Part shown: positions 10,386 to 21,539 of the stretch, in pieces
How the letters are laid out: each line of letters begins with the position of its first letter
How positions within the stretch are numbered: position 1 is the first letter of the stretch
From: Mrakia gelida
Taxonomy: Eukaryota; Basidiomycota; Tremellomycetes; Cystofilobasidiales; Mrakiaceae
NCBI GenBank assembly: GCA_024345305.1
Contig: BRON01000011.1
Span: 1,178,001-1,242,000 of the forward strand
DNA: 64,000 nt
Direction: 5' to 3'
The notes under the pieces: generated by a model
Told to the model about the DNA's origin: nothing
What the model saw: the letters and a program-made list of their open reading frames with translations, nothing else
The model's database searches: none
Program-made: the position numbers and the translations under genes

Positions 10386-13300
10386 ATGGCCTCCAGCAAT
10401 CCGATCATGTCACCCTCCGCTCCTACAGCAGCTTCGTCATCCAAACGGTCTTCAGCAAACTTCGTGCGAGGAAGGCAGACCAGTGCGCCAGCAGAATCAA
10501 CATCAGCAGCAGCAGGAGGATCAGGAGGAGGGACGAGTTCGAGGGGAGGGGGCTTCAAAGAGTTCTTTCGAGGGATGACCTCGGGCACTGTTGGAACGTC
10601 GAACGGGAAGGGCAAGGAGAGGGAGAAGGACAGTAGCAGCCATACTTCTGGGAGTCGATTCGGGACGTTGATGGACGGAGGAGGTTCGAGAGCGTCGTTA
10701 TCTGCCTCGAGAGAGGAGAGGAAGCGAACCAAATCGACGACGGTCGCGACTTCCTCCTCCTCGAACCCTCCTCCTCCTCGACCTCCAGCACCTCCTCCCT
10801 CCGGAACGATCAGGCAACGAACGGTATCGGTCCAACCAGGATCGATTTCAGCACCGAATCGCCCAGCACGACCCTCGACGAACCACACTCCTTACCTCGT
10901 TCCATCCCTCTCGCGAGGCTCCCTCTCCTCTCCCGCCCTCCACCTCTCCTCCAACCCTCTCAGCGAAGCTCACGTCGAACGAAGCTTCATCCCTTCCAAC
11001 TCCATCGACGCTCTCATCTCTCCGCCTCGGAATCGATCAGCAACGAAATCTCCTCCTCCCTTCGCAGATCCAACAGCGACGATTCGACCCGCATCCGCCG
11101 CGTCCTCCCCTTCTCGCCCTCCTCCTCCTCCCTCCTCGAGCTCAAGAGCAACCTCTCCTCCTCAACCTCTTCTTCAAACTCCAAAACGACTATCCTCCCT
11201 CCAAAACCAAGGTTCGATGGCTACCCTCACCTCAGCCTTCACCTCATCGTCTCGACGCCGTCAGACCTCAGCACCGACCTCGTCCGCGCCTTCCAATCCT
11301 CCTCCTCCTCCTCCCCTTCCCCCAGTCACCTTCCAATCTACTCCTCATCCTCGCTCCCCTTCCTCAGCATCTTCCTCATCATCATCAGGTTGGACGACGA
11401 CCCACAAGAGGACCATCTCGTACCCCATCTCGGAAAGTCGACAGGCGATTCGACAAGCGAGTTCGTTCGTGTTGAGGGAGATGGCGAGGCCTCTTCCTCC
11501 TGCTGTGAAGAGTCTGCCGTCGATGGGATGGGAGGAGGTGGAGATCAGGCTGAGAGGCTTGGCGAGGTCGGAGAGGAGTTGGGCGGGAATGGGGATGGGG
11601 ACGGTTGGGAATCAAGGAAGTCAGGGAGAGGAGCGGGAGAGGAAGGCGTTCGAGAGCGCGTTTAGGGATGGAGTCGTGCTTTGTTTGTGAGTTGACTAAT
11701 TCCTCCTCCTCGTTGTCATCATGGACCTCGTTTCATCTTCTTCTGTACTTCTCTCGACATCGAACTGACCTCGTTGGGTTTGGGGCGGATCGTCTTCGCA
11801 GCATCTTGAATCGACTCTTCTCGGTTACGCTTCAACCTCCTCTTCGACCCAGCCTCAAGGAGTCGGAAACGCACTATGATCGCAACGTCACCACTTTCAT
11901 CACCACCCTTTCCATCCTCGGTCTACCTCCTCGAAACCACTTCTACGTTTCGGATCTCCTCTCGGAACCAGCGAACATGGAAGGTCTGCAACGCGTCGCC
12001 AACACCATCCTCGAGGTCTCGCGTCTCCCTACCGATCTTCCATCCGCTTCCACCTTCGTATCCACTGTCGCCAGACGAAGGAACTCGTCTTCCTCAGTCG
12101 CATCCTCCTCGACCAGCAGCATCCTCGCTCCCTCCGCCTACTCCCCTCCCTCCTCGCCGAAACGCAGCTTCTTCGCTCCTCCTCCCGACTCGCCAAGCAC
12201 AGGTCGTTCAGGATCTCCTACCATCCCAGTCGGACAAGGTCTCGCTACGGCAGAGGAGGAGCGTCCCAGTGATGGGACGGCGAAGAAGAGGTTGTCGGAA
12301 GACTATCGAAGGAGGATCACTCCTCCGTCGCCGCTTCGACAGGGGAGTCAGAGCGAGGAGCAGGAAGCTCGTCAGATCCGTCGATCATCACCAGCACCCT
12401 CTCCGTCCCCTTCACCAGCAGGAACCCCGAGGAAACGTCCCTCCAGTCGCTCGGTACCACCCAGTCCGAGCGTCAAGGATCGAAGGTCGATTCGAACGAG
12501 CGACGCCGACGCGGGATCGAACCCAAGGTTCTCGCTACTCTCGGACGCGACGGACTCGACGACGAGGATGGAGATGGTTCACGCTCGGGAGAGGACGCCT
12601 TCGCTCGTCTCGGGAGGAGAGGCGTCGACGAAAAGGGAGTCGACGGACAGTCGATCGAGTTTCAACCTTCAAACTCCCGAGGAAGGACTGCAGTTGGGAG
12701 GGTTGATCCCCGTCGTCGAGATCGTCGGCGAAACTCCCATCCCTAGTCCTTCGAGCGGCGACTTCGAATTCCCTCCCTCTGTCGCTAAGCCCAGACCTAC
12801 TCGACTCAACATCCACAACTCCTCCCTCGGATCTCAACCTACCTCTCCTCCTCCCAGTCTCGGACCTCGAGCTCTGCCTTCGATTCTTCGACCTTCCTCC
12901 CCTTCAGGCCAGCCTCAACGACCTCTCGGGGTTCGAAGAGTCAGTCCTTCCAACCTTGCTCGATCGTCCACACCCTCAGGAGACGGAAACGACTCGACAA
13001 GTCCAGCTCCTCAACGACGACACGTTCCGAAAAGAGGAGCGAGCATCGACCTCTCGAGGAAGTCGTCGTCGGCCGTCTCCCTCCCTGGTCTCGCCGAGGA
13101 TGGATCGTCTGCAGATGGGATGCCTTCCAGGAACGGATCACCTCTTCTCGCTCCCGTCTCGCTCGCTCCATCGAGACCCTCGTCGCCAGCAGGATCGAAC
13201 GGTCCACGCGTCGTCCCAACGGTGCACCGAAGGAACACCACTCAGGCTCGAGTCAAGAGAGAGATGTCCCCTCCTCCTCTTCGGGTCCCCTTCCCAGCCG

Positions 13301-16269
13301 TCGACTTTCCCTCTTCCTCGACCTCCAACGGACACGGAAACGGATCCAACAGCGTTCCAGCCTCTCCCTTCACCTCCTCTCCCTCTCGACCAGCCTCCCC
13401 AAGCTTCGCCGACGGCGCGCCCGACTACTCTCGACCTCCTTCCTCGAGGACGACCAAGTTCGCTGATGAGGTCGACGGAGGACCTCGATCAAGGGAGTCG
13501 TCTGCTGGAGGGAGGCCTGCGTTGAAGAAGAGGGGAGGGAGCATGTCGGAGGAAGGGAGATTCGGGAAGGGAGGAGCGAGTGGATCTGGAGGAGGAGGAG
13601 TGTTTGGATCGCCGACGTCGCCTGTTGGAGGACCGCTGTCGAGGGATGGGAGTACGACGAGCTTGATGAAGGGGAGTGAGACGAGGCAGTTGATTACGTT
13701 CAGAGAGGAAGGGAAGCCGTCTGTCGTTTACGTGAGTCGTCGCGTCTCTTTCCCTCTCGTTTCCACTTCAGTTAAACACCAGCTTAACCCTCTTCGGTCG
13801 TCGTGTTCTGCAGCGCCTCGGGAACTGCATCGGCAAAGGTCAATTCGGAACCGTCTATCGAGCTCTCAACCTCGGAAACGGATCGATGCACGCGATCAAG
13901 AGGATTCGACTCGAGGGACTGCAGGAGGACGACATCACTCAGCTGATGAAGGAGGTGGAGTTGCTCAAGAGACTGTCTCATCCCAGCATCGTCAAGTACG
14001 AGGGGATGATGAGAGATGACGATACGCTCAACATCATCTTGGAGTGAGTCTCGTTTTCCGTTTCAGTTCGAAGTCGTCGCGTCCGAGCTTCGTTTCCCCT
14101 CGCTGACTCCGCCGTCTTCGCTTTCGTTCTTCGCAGGTACATCGAGAACGGATCTCTCGGATCGACGCTCAAGTCTTTCGGAGACCTGACGGAACATCTG
14201 GTTTCGAGCTACGTGATGAAGATCCTTGAGGGATTGCATTACCTTCACACTCAGAGGGTTCGTTTCTCCTTGCTTGTTCGACGCGTCCTTTCTCCTCGCC
14301 CTCTGACCTCGCTCTACCCCTCCTTCGCTTCTCCAGGTCGTCCACTGTGATCTCAAGGCTGCCAACATCCTCACCACCAAGTCGGGGAACGTCAAGCTCT
14401 CGGATTTCGGAGTCTCGCTCAACCTCGTCGCCGTCGAACACAAGAAGGAGAACGATGTTGCGGGAACGCCGAACTGGAGTTAGTCTCGCCCCTTCTTCTT
14501 CCTTTCTTGCTTTGGGACTCTCAACTGACTCTTCGTCGCCTTCCTTTTTGTTCGCAGTGGCTCCGGAAGTCATTCAGATGGAAGGAGCGTCGACGGCGTC
14601 GGACATCTGGTCACTCGGCTGCACCGTCATCGAACTCCTCACTGGGAAACCTCCTTTCGCTGAGATTCACAACGGGATGGCTGGTTCGTTCAGTTCTCTT
14701 CTTCTACCTCTCCTCCGAGCTCTTGAGCTGACTTGAGCTTTCGTTCGTCGCGTCTCAGTGATGTACCGAATCGTCGAAGGCGGACCTCCTCCTTTCCCCG
14801 AGAACGCCTCGCCGGAGCTCAAGTCGTTCCTCTCTCAGTGCTTCGAGAAGGATCCTACGATGCGACCCTCTGCCGACGTCCTCTTCGAGCACGACTGGGT
14901 CAAACCTCACCTCGCTATGAACAAGGTCAGTCGCCCTCGTTCCTCGATCCCTCTTAGATCTCTCGCCCTCGTGCTCACATCTTCTTTTCCTCCCCTCCTC
15001 GCTTCTCAGCTTCGTCCTCAGGACTCCATCCCCTTCCTTCGACGAGTGAGCGCCGATATGGAGAACCTCAAGGGCAAGGAAGCTCTCTCTCGAGCATCAC
15101 TCCCTCCTCCCGAACGACCCTTCGAACGAAGCTACTCCGTCCCAACTCCCGTCGCGTCGCCAACTCGCTCTCCTACCGTGTCAGGTCTTCCAACTCCCGT
15201 CAAGATCCCCAGTCGAGCCAGCGAATCCACCCTCGTCGGAGGTCGCCAGTCGCAGGAAACGGCGAGGAGACCAGCCATCCTTCAGCATTCGATTACGATG
15301 CCGATCCCAGTACCAGCGTCGGAGGTTCAGGATCTCGAGTACGATTGTCCTCTTCAGGAGCATCGGTTCGTCAAGAGCACGTTCAGTAAAGGTGAGTTCG
15401 AGGAAGAGCCTGCTCGATTCGCTTCGACGAGTCCGAGTTCGAGGACAAGAACTGACGCGTCTCCTCGTTTCGTCTCCGTTCTTCCAGCCGTCATCTGCAA
15501 GATCTGCACCGATCCCGTCAGGAAATCAGCCGTCTTCTGCGAAGGATGTACTCTGCTTTGCCACGTCGCATGTGCGAAGATCGCTCCCATCAACTGCGAT
15601 CTTCGAGCTCAGATGCTCGCGTCGACAGGTCCGTTCGACTCGATCTGCTTCGCTTCGTCGAGCGAAACCGGATACTGACGTCCTTTGTTCTCTTCTTCCT
15701 CGTTATTTCCTTCAGCTCAACGAGAACTCCTTCAAAGGAAGAACAGCAGCATCGACTCCAACCTCCCTCTCCACTCCCCTCTCTCCTCCTCTCCCACCAA
15801 CGGAACCAACAAGCTCTTCGGGAACTGGAAACGCAGCAAGTCCCCTACCCACAACGGTACTCCCTACAACGACTTCACCGTCCGTCGACGAAGCGAAGAC
15901 CGTCCCCTCTCGCCATCCAACTCTCGATGGGCGTTCCCCTCCATCCCCGGTCGGCAAAACGACGACCGTCCTCGCTCGCGACAGTCGAGACTCAGCATGA
16001 CCGGATCCAGCTCGCACTCCAACAGCAACGAAGGATCGTACGGATCCACCTCGAGTGCCGCCAGGAGAGCTTCCCACGTCCAGGAGTCGAGAGATTCGTT
16101 GGAGGTCTCGGAGTTCGCTCTTTCGTCGGCGTTAGGTTCGGACCTTCCACTCTCGAGGATCGGAGCCGAGAGGATGTCGATGGATACCGCCAGGAGTTTT
16201 CGACCGAGCATCGACGATGGGACGAGGGGACACAAGAGTCAGGGGAGTAGGGACTGTGTTATTCAGTGA
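10386..16269 (+). CDS. CH-domain/Cdc7(SepH/Cdc15)-type kinase/C1-domain protein
   Basis: Ten exons: 10386-11686, 11802-13731, 13814-14043, 14137-14257, 14337-14478, 14558-14683, 14759-14925, 15010-15391, 15488-15628 and 15716-16269; 1,697 residues in frame. Residues 1-410 are Ser/Pro-rich. About 420-540 resemble a calponin-homology domain ([15 protein letters not shown]... then [14 protein letters not shown]... then [17 protein letters not shown]). A 500-residue disordered linker follows. The kinase is at about 1078-1330: [52 protein letters not shown]. About 1457-1505 form a C1 finger (H then [19 protein letters not shown]). The kinase core resembles Cdc7/SepH/Cdc15 of the septation/mitotic-exit network, which triggers cytokinesis at the spindle pole body. 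The catalytic HRD is HCD (non-RD). Other STE11-like assignments remain possible. Confidence 0.85.
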
Positions 16270-17120
16270 TTCCTCGGACGCGACTCGACTTCGTTTTTTC
16301 TTGGACGCGATCTCCTCCGCCTCCTCCTGTTTTTCCTTCGTTTTCTTTTCTCTACCTCCACACACTATATTGGGTAGTTAGATTACCTCTCCACCAAGCT
16401 TAATATCTCTCTACCTCTCTTTCTCTGTCTGTCTGTCCGTAACCCTCGTGCTCCCTCTCCCTCTCCCTATCTCTCTGTTTCCCTCTCCCTCTCTCTCTTT
16501 CTCGCGTCACTCCCACACACACACACACAATATACTTTTTCCGTAACCTTACTGCTGCATCTCTCGTCTCGTCTTGCTTCCTCCCTTTCCTTCTCTTCTT
16601 CTTTTCTCAACGGATGGCCACCCCTCTTCTCCTTCATTTCTACCCTTCACTCCCTCCGTCCGTCGCGTTCTCTACCTCCTCCCTTCTTTTGGTTTCATCC
16701 ATTCTCCTCCCCCTCCTCCTTTTGGACACCTCCCTCTCTTCCCTTTGCTTTGAACTCTCGACTCTCTCTCTCTCCTGTTTTTGCTTTGCCCGCCCGTGCT
16801 TCGTCTCGTCTCCTTCTTGCGTTTCCCTTTCTCGTTCTCCCTCTCTCTTTGCTGTTCGCTTTGCTGTTTGTACGATGATGGCCTTTCGGACTTGATTGAG
16901 ACGAGACGCGTGAGTGAAGAGGGGAGAGTTCATGATGCGACGTGACGAGGAGGAGAAAAGGCGAAGGCTCGAACCCAAAACAAAGCGAACTAAACTAGAA
17001 TGAAAAACAAGACGAGTATCAAGATGGCACCTTCGACCAAGCCCCCTCCCTCGTAACTAACCTTCGCGAGTCAAGGCGAAAAGAAGGCTAGACTACGAAC
17101 GAAACATCCTCGTCGCGTCC
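16270..17120. other. Intergenic, convergent 3' ends
   Basis: About 850 bases, strongly C/T-rich on the plus strand, between the kinase stop and the stop of the minus-strand F-box gene. It contains a short CA dinucleotide run (about 16513-16530) and CTCTCCCT-type repeats. The small open frame at 16614-16895 is low-complexity and not supported as a gene. Confidence 0.45.
16512..16530 (+). repeat. CA dinucleotide microsatellite
   Basis: Uninterrupted CA repeats (about eight units) lie in the kinase 3' flank. Confidence 0.85.
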
Positions 17121-18843
17121 TCAACCCGTCGTCGACTGACTCCCGTTCCCATTCCCTCCCCCTCCTCCTCCCTTTCTCCTCCCCTTCTTCCTCGACTTCG
17201 GAGTGGGCGTAGTCATGAGCTCAGCCTCAGGGACCATGGCAGGTTCCGTCTCGACCATCACGGCTCGAAGGTAGGTCCAGAGTCCGACTTGAGGGACGTA
17301 GCGATCTCGCAGGATCTCGAGCACCTTGTCTGGATCCAGGACTTCGATGGTCTGCAAAGAAAAGCAGTGGATGCGAAAGGGAAAGAATGGGGGCGATAAG
17401 TCAGCGTCGGGTTCCCCGAACGAGTCTTCCACCTTCACGAAACAAAGGAAGGGAGATCGAAACGCACCTTCGTCCCCTCTCCCTTAGGCGGAGCCTGATG
17501 GATCTGATACTCGACGTGTCTCGCTCTTCTCCCAGGTCCGAGGTTCCCAGCTGGACGGTTCGGAACGAGAGCGAGCGATCCATCGGGGTTGGTGAAGACG
17601 ATTTCTCCCATCGAGGTGACGGATTCGAGTCTGGTCCAGGAAGCGAGGAAGGTAGCTCCGGTGTGAGGGAGAGGGATGACTTTGGGGTAGCGGAACTGAT
17701 CGGATTGGGAGCCGTAGAGCTTGACGTGGTAGGGGTTGAGGATGGAGAGAAGGGGAGTCCAGAAGAGGAGGTCTGACGAGGAGGAGGAGGGAAGGAGGGA
17801 GGCGAGAGGTCAGTTCGGTCTCGTTCGCTCGTTTCGGGCAAAGACGAGGTTCGTATCTGGAGCTCGAACAGGTGAAGTCGAAGAGGTAAGAGGAAAAGAC
17901 TCACCTTGAGTGGGTAGAGCAGCTCTCAGAGCGACCGAGTCTAGGTTGAGGGTTTGAGAGGAGAATCGAGAGATGGAGACGACGAGGGCGCGGTGGCTCG
18001 ACGCTGTTCGAGCTCCGTTGTCGAGGGTGATCTTGCGAGTGTTCTCGAAGGATAGGAAAGGGTGGATCCGTCGGTTCCTGAACTGATCCTCGGGGGTCTA
18101 ACGAAAGAAAAACGAACAACAAAGGAAGGAGGGGAAAAGGAGGTCGGGTCGGGTGAGCTTTCGTTCGAGATTGAAACAAAGGGATCGATCAAGAGGACGG
18201 AGCTTTGTCGATAACGAGAGAAGAAGGGAGATGGACTCACCCTCTCGCAGAACAACCTAGCGGCGAGCTTTCCGTCGATTGTGATCTCCTTGTATATGAG
18301 CGGGGAGGCTCTTCGGAGGAAGTGCAACGACACACAGGAGAGGGCGGCGAGGGAAGGGAGGTCGCACGATTCGAGAATCATCATCGACAGTTCTTCAGGG
18401 AGGTGGAGGAAGGGAGAGGAAACGGGTCGTTTGTTGTAGCTCTGTGGGAGGGGGCAAGAGTGGGAGGATGGATCAGCTCGTATGATGAAGGGAGGGTGGC
18501 AGGAGGAGGGGGAAGGAGAAGGAGAGGTCAACACTGAAGGACGTACCATCCACTCCCACTGAAGAGCTCCCTCGTCTCCCTTCTTCCAACTCTGTTCAGC
18601 AGCCCATCTCTTGACGGAGGTTCCGTTCTCTGCCCACTCTCCATCTGTGAAAACCTTCTCTGATAGACGGTGGATGGCTCGGGTGGTGAATCGGTCGGAG
18701 GAGGAGAGACGAGTGATTTCCTGAGCTTGGTGGTCGTTCCGTTGGGAGAGAGTGTAGATCAAAGCGTTCTGATCGTCGATCCGTTTGTTCTGAGAGGAGA
18801 TGAGGGATTCGAGACGAGCGAGATGGGTTTCGAGGGAGGACAT
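17121..18843 (-). CDS. Coiled-coil/F-box protein, family A member 1
   Basis: Five exons: 18843-18547, 18441-18241, 18097-17905, 17772-17468 and 17351-17121; 408 residues. Exon 1 encodes a coiled coil (LEHLARLESLISSQ-type heptads) ending in FTDGEW (65-70) and a W-x-W pair just before a phase-0 intron. Exon 2 is an F-box-like module, LHLPEELSMMILESCDLPSLAALSCVSLHFLRRASPLIYKEI. The remainder aligns loosely with three other genes in this window (FWTPLL..L.P segments). F-box proteins are substrate adaptors of SCF ubiquitin ligases through Skp1; the target is unknown. The C-terminus is Lys/Arg then Gly/Asn-rich. It starts 94 bases from the divergent RIT1 gene. It has more introns than its paralogues. 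Confidence 0.7.
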
Positions 18844-18937
18844 CCTAGTCGTTGAGGTGGAGGAAGGGAAGGAGCTTTCGAAACTCAAAACGATCTTCCC
18901 TCTTCTTTGAGTCCGCAAACCCCAACAAACTTCTCGG
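18844..18937. promoter_or_regulatory. 94-base divergent promoter (F-box gene / RIT1)
   Basis: The two start codons are separated by only 94 bases, so the genes must share or overlap core promoter elements. No clear TATA box is seen. Confidence 0.5.
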
Positions 18938-21022
18938 ATGGACTTTTCAGATGAAGGATTAGCAACCAACTACAAGGATCTCGTCAAATCTGTCAGAAGA
19001 GATGCGAACGATATCTACTCGAGGCTCAGATCCATCGACGAGGACGCCGCTTTCGTGCGAAGAGTCAAGGAGGCCAACCCGACTCTTCCCCTCGTTGGTG
19101 AGCAGATCTGCGCTTTTTGTCGCCTTTTTTGTCCAAAATACTGACCTCTATTCTCTCTTAGCTAACCTGAGATGTGGATCTTGGTATGTGGACCCGTCCC
19201 TGGTGAGTTCGAGCTCGTCTTTCTCGACGAAGAAGGAAAGCGTTGAAGCTCACCTTTTTCTCCTTCCCTCCCTCGTCTTCGTCCCCCCTTCGCCAGGCTC
19301 ACCCAGACACTCCCGCCTACTTCAAGTCCACGGATGGACATGAAAGTGAGCTCTCAGTGCTCGCTTCCTTTTCGTAAGCGACGAAAAGCTCACGGGCTCT
19401 CTTCTTTCGCAGGTCAATGGGAGTTCAGTCTTCGTCGGTCGAACCTTCACCTTCTCTCCGTTATCTCGAAGCATGGAGGGTCCGTGCATGTCTTAAACGC
19501 ATCTCTGAATTCACAAATACTACATCTGACTCCTCACTCTCCCTTCCTCGTTCTCAGCATCATCCTAGTCGACTCAACTCGTCGAGGGAAGGTGAGCCGA
19601 CGCACTCTCTCTCCTCCTCCCTCCCCATCCCCCAACCCAATCCTGACTCTCGCCTCTTTCTACTCTCAGAGACTGCCAGACGCCCTCTCCAAGACCATCC
19701 CTGCTTGGTGTGCTACGATCAACCGAGCTCTAGCCCTTCGCGACGGTCACGGTCGCTCAAAAACGACGAGCGAACACGACGCGTCGAACGAGTCCGAAGT
19801 CGAGGATGGCTGGGAGAAGAAGATCTGGGTACCCAGCAGATCGGTCGGAGACTCCGAGAGAGCTCAGATGGAGTCTCGCTTGGATGGTTGGGCTGAGAAA
19901 CTGCTGGTCCGTTCGCCTGGCTTCGGCTCTCGTTTCTCTCCTCTCCCTGTCTCGTTCGTTGCTCGTCCCTCGTACTGACTCCTCGTCTCGTTCGCCCCTC
20001 CCTCGTCTCGCTTTACAGAACTCCTCCCTCACCCTCCTCTCCCTCTCCCTCCCCTTACGACCCATCTTCCTCTACAACCCCTCCCCGTCCGACCCTTCAA
20101 CCATCCCCTCCCTCCCACCTCCCTCCGTCCTCGGGTTTCACCCCGTCATCTGCCTCTCAGCCTCGCAGTACCTCGCTCCGTCGGAGGAACGTCGTCGGCC
20201 TGGAGGATGGGAGTATCACCAAGGGGCAGGGGACGATCATGAGCTTTGGGGGAAAGGGTTGGGGCCGGCGGAGTGGTGGGAGTGGAGAGAGGAGTTGTTG
20301 AGCGTGGGGAGGGACGCGTTGGAGGAGGAGGTGGGGAGGAGGGTTGGGGAGAGGAGGAACGGAAGAAACGGGAACGGAGAGGCTGGTGGAATGAAGGGAG
20401 GTGAGAGGAACGGTAGTGAAGAGGAGGAGAAGCCAGCGACCTTGATCCTCCCAACGGAACTCGTCTACCTCTCCACTCTCCCTCAACCCACTTCACCCTC
20501 CCGCCCAACCATCAGCATCCACTTCTACCCTTTCGCACCACCGCCGTCGACCTCCCCACTCCACCTTGTACTCGTCCAACGATCCAACAAAGACGGAATC
20601 TCACCTCTTCTCGCTCAAATCGTCGAGTTCCTCGAACCGCATGTGAGAGCTGGACGGCAAGTCGTGATCGCTTGCGAGGATGGGAAGGATGCGAGTGTGG
20701 GGGCTGCTGTGTGTATGCTACACCTGCTGTTTGATGAGGAGGGGAAGTTGAGGGGGGAGGGAGATCCAGGTGAGTTGTTGTTTTCGCTTCTTTCGTCGGA
20801 CGCGTCGACTCGACGCAGCGGTCTTCACTCGCTCACTCGCGCGCTGACTCTCTCTCCTCCTTCGCACTTTATTTGCTCGTGCCCATCGTAGGAACGGCAT
20901 CGAAATCAAGCATCCACACTCGTCTTCACTGGATCCTCAACGCGAGACCAGGGGCGAATCCTTCGAGGTCGACGCTCAAACGCGTCAACACTTTCTTGAT
21001 GAGTTCGAGGTTCGCTCCTTAG
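18938..21022 (+). CDS. RIT1: Initiator tRNA 2'-O-phosphoribosyl transferase
   Basis: Eight exons: 18938-19097, 19162-19202, 19297-19345, 19413-19479, 19558-19591, 19670-19906, 20019-20769 and 20892-21022; 489 residues in exact phase. Rit1 hallmarks: ANLRCGSWYVDP, then YFKSTDGH, then QWEFSLRRSNLHLL, then ILVDSTRRGKRLPDALSKT and WCATINRA. The C-terminal phosphatase-like fold contains VIACEDGKDASVGAAVC, matching the DUSP-like half of Rit1. The enzyme adds 2'-O-ribosyl phosphate at position 64 of initiator tRNA-Met, keeping it out of elongation. The 150-residue segment around exon 7 includes a low-complexity Gly/Asn/Glu insert (RRNGRNGNGEAGG-like). Confidence 0.92.
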
Positions 21023-21539
21023 TTCAGTAGATGGAATCGACGATCTGAGATGTAGAGTCTACTACTCGCTATCTCTTGTTCCTCTTGCGGATCGAGGACG
21101 GTTGTCTGCGAGCGAAAGGCGGACGAGGAGAAGGAGAATAAAGACGACGCGACGACCCGTCGAGCTGATCGCATCGTCTTCGTTCTTCGTTCTCTCACCA
21201 CGCTCGACCGCTCGTCGGTCTTTCAAACGAGCGGCTACCAAGTTCCTCCCTCCGAAGCCAAGCGGTATCATAGTAGAAAGTTTGCTGGACTCGATCGCGC
21301 GGCGAACCGTTCCCTGCTGAGACGCCGGAGCTCGAAAGTTCCTCTTTCTCAGCTTCCTGTCGATGCACCGGCGTTCTCTTTTGTCAGCCACCTCGTCGGG
21401 GCGGCCCATCGTGCCCGCTGAGATATCAATATCGGGCATCATGCAAGATCACGGGCATGAAGATCGGAGGGGCGAAGCTCACCGTCGAATCTCTCTCTCA
21501 CGCTTTCTCTCGCACTCCAACCTTCACACCACAAGCTAC
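21023..21539. promoter_or_regulatory. Promoter region of the MFS transporter
   Basis: About 520 bases with no supported exon. GATATC and AATATC stand close together near 21422-21434, which could be GATA-type sites, but this is only suggestive. The ATG at 21540 is preceded by CACCACAAGCTAC. Confidence 0.35.

Noticed and set aside
10386..11690. Treating the Ser/Pro-rich first kinase exon as a separate gene
   Set aside because: Its end splices in exact phase into the CH-domain exon, placing VVLCF and ILNRLF together as a CH helix.
16614..16978. Small open frames on both strands in the kinase 3' flank
   Set aside because: Pure low-complexity C/T or A/G sequence; no splice context or start context supports a gene.
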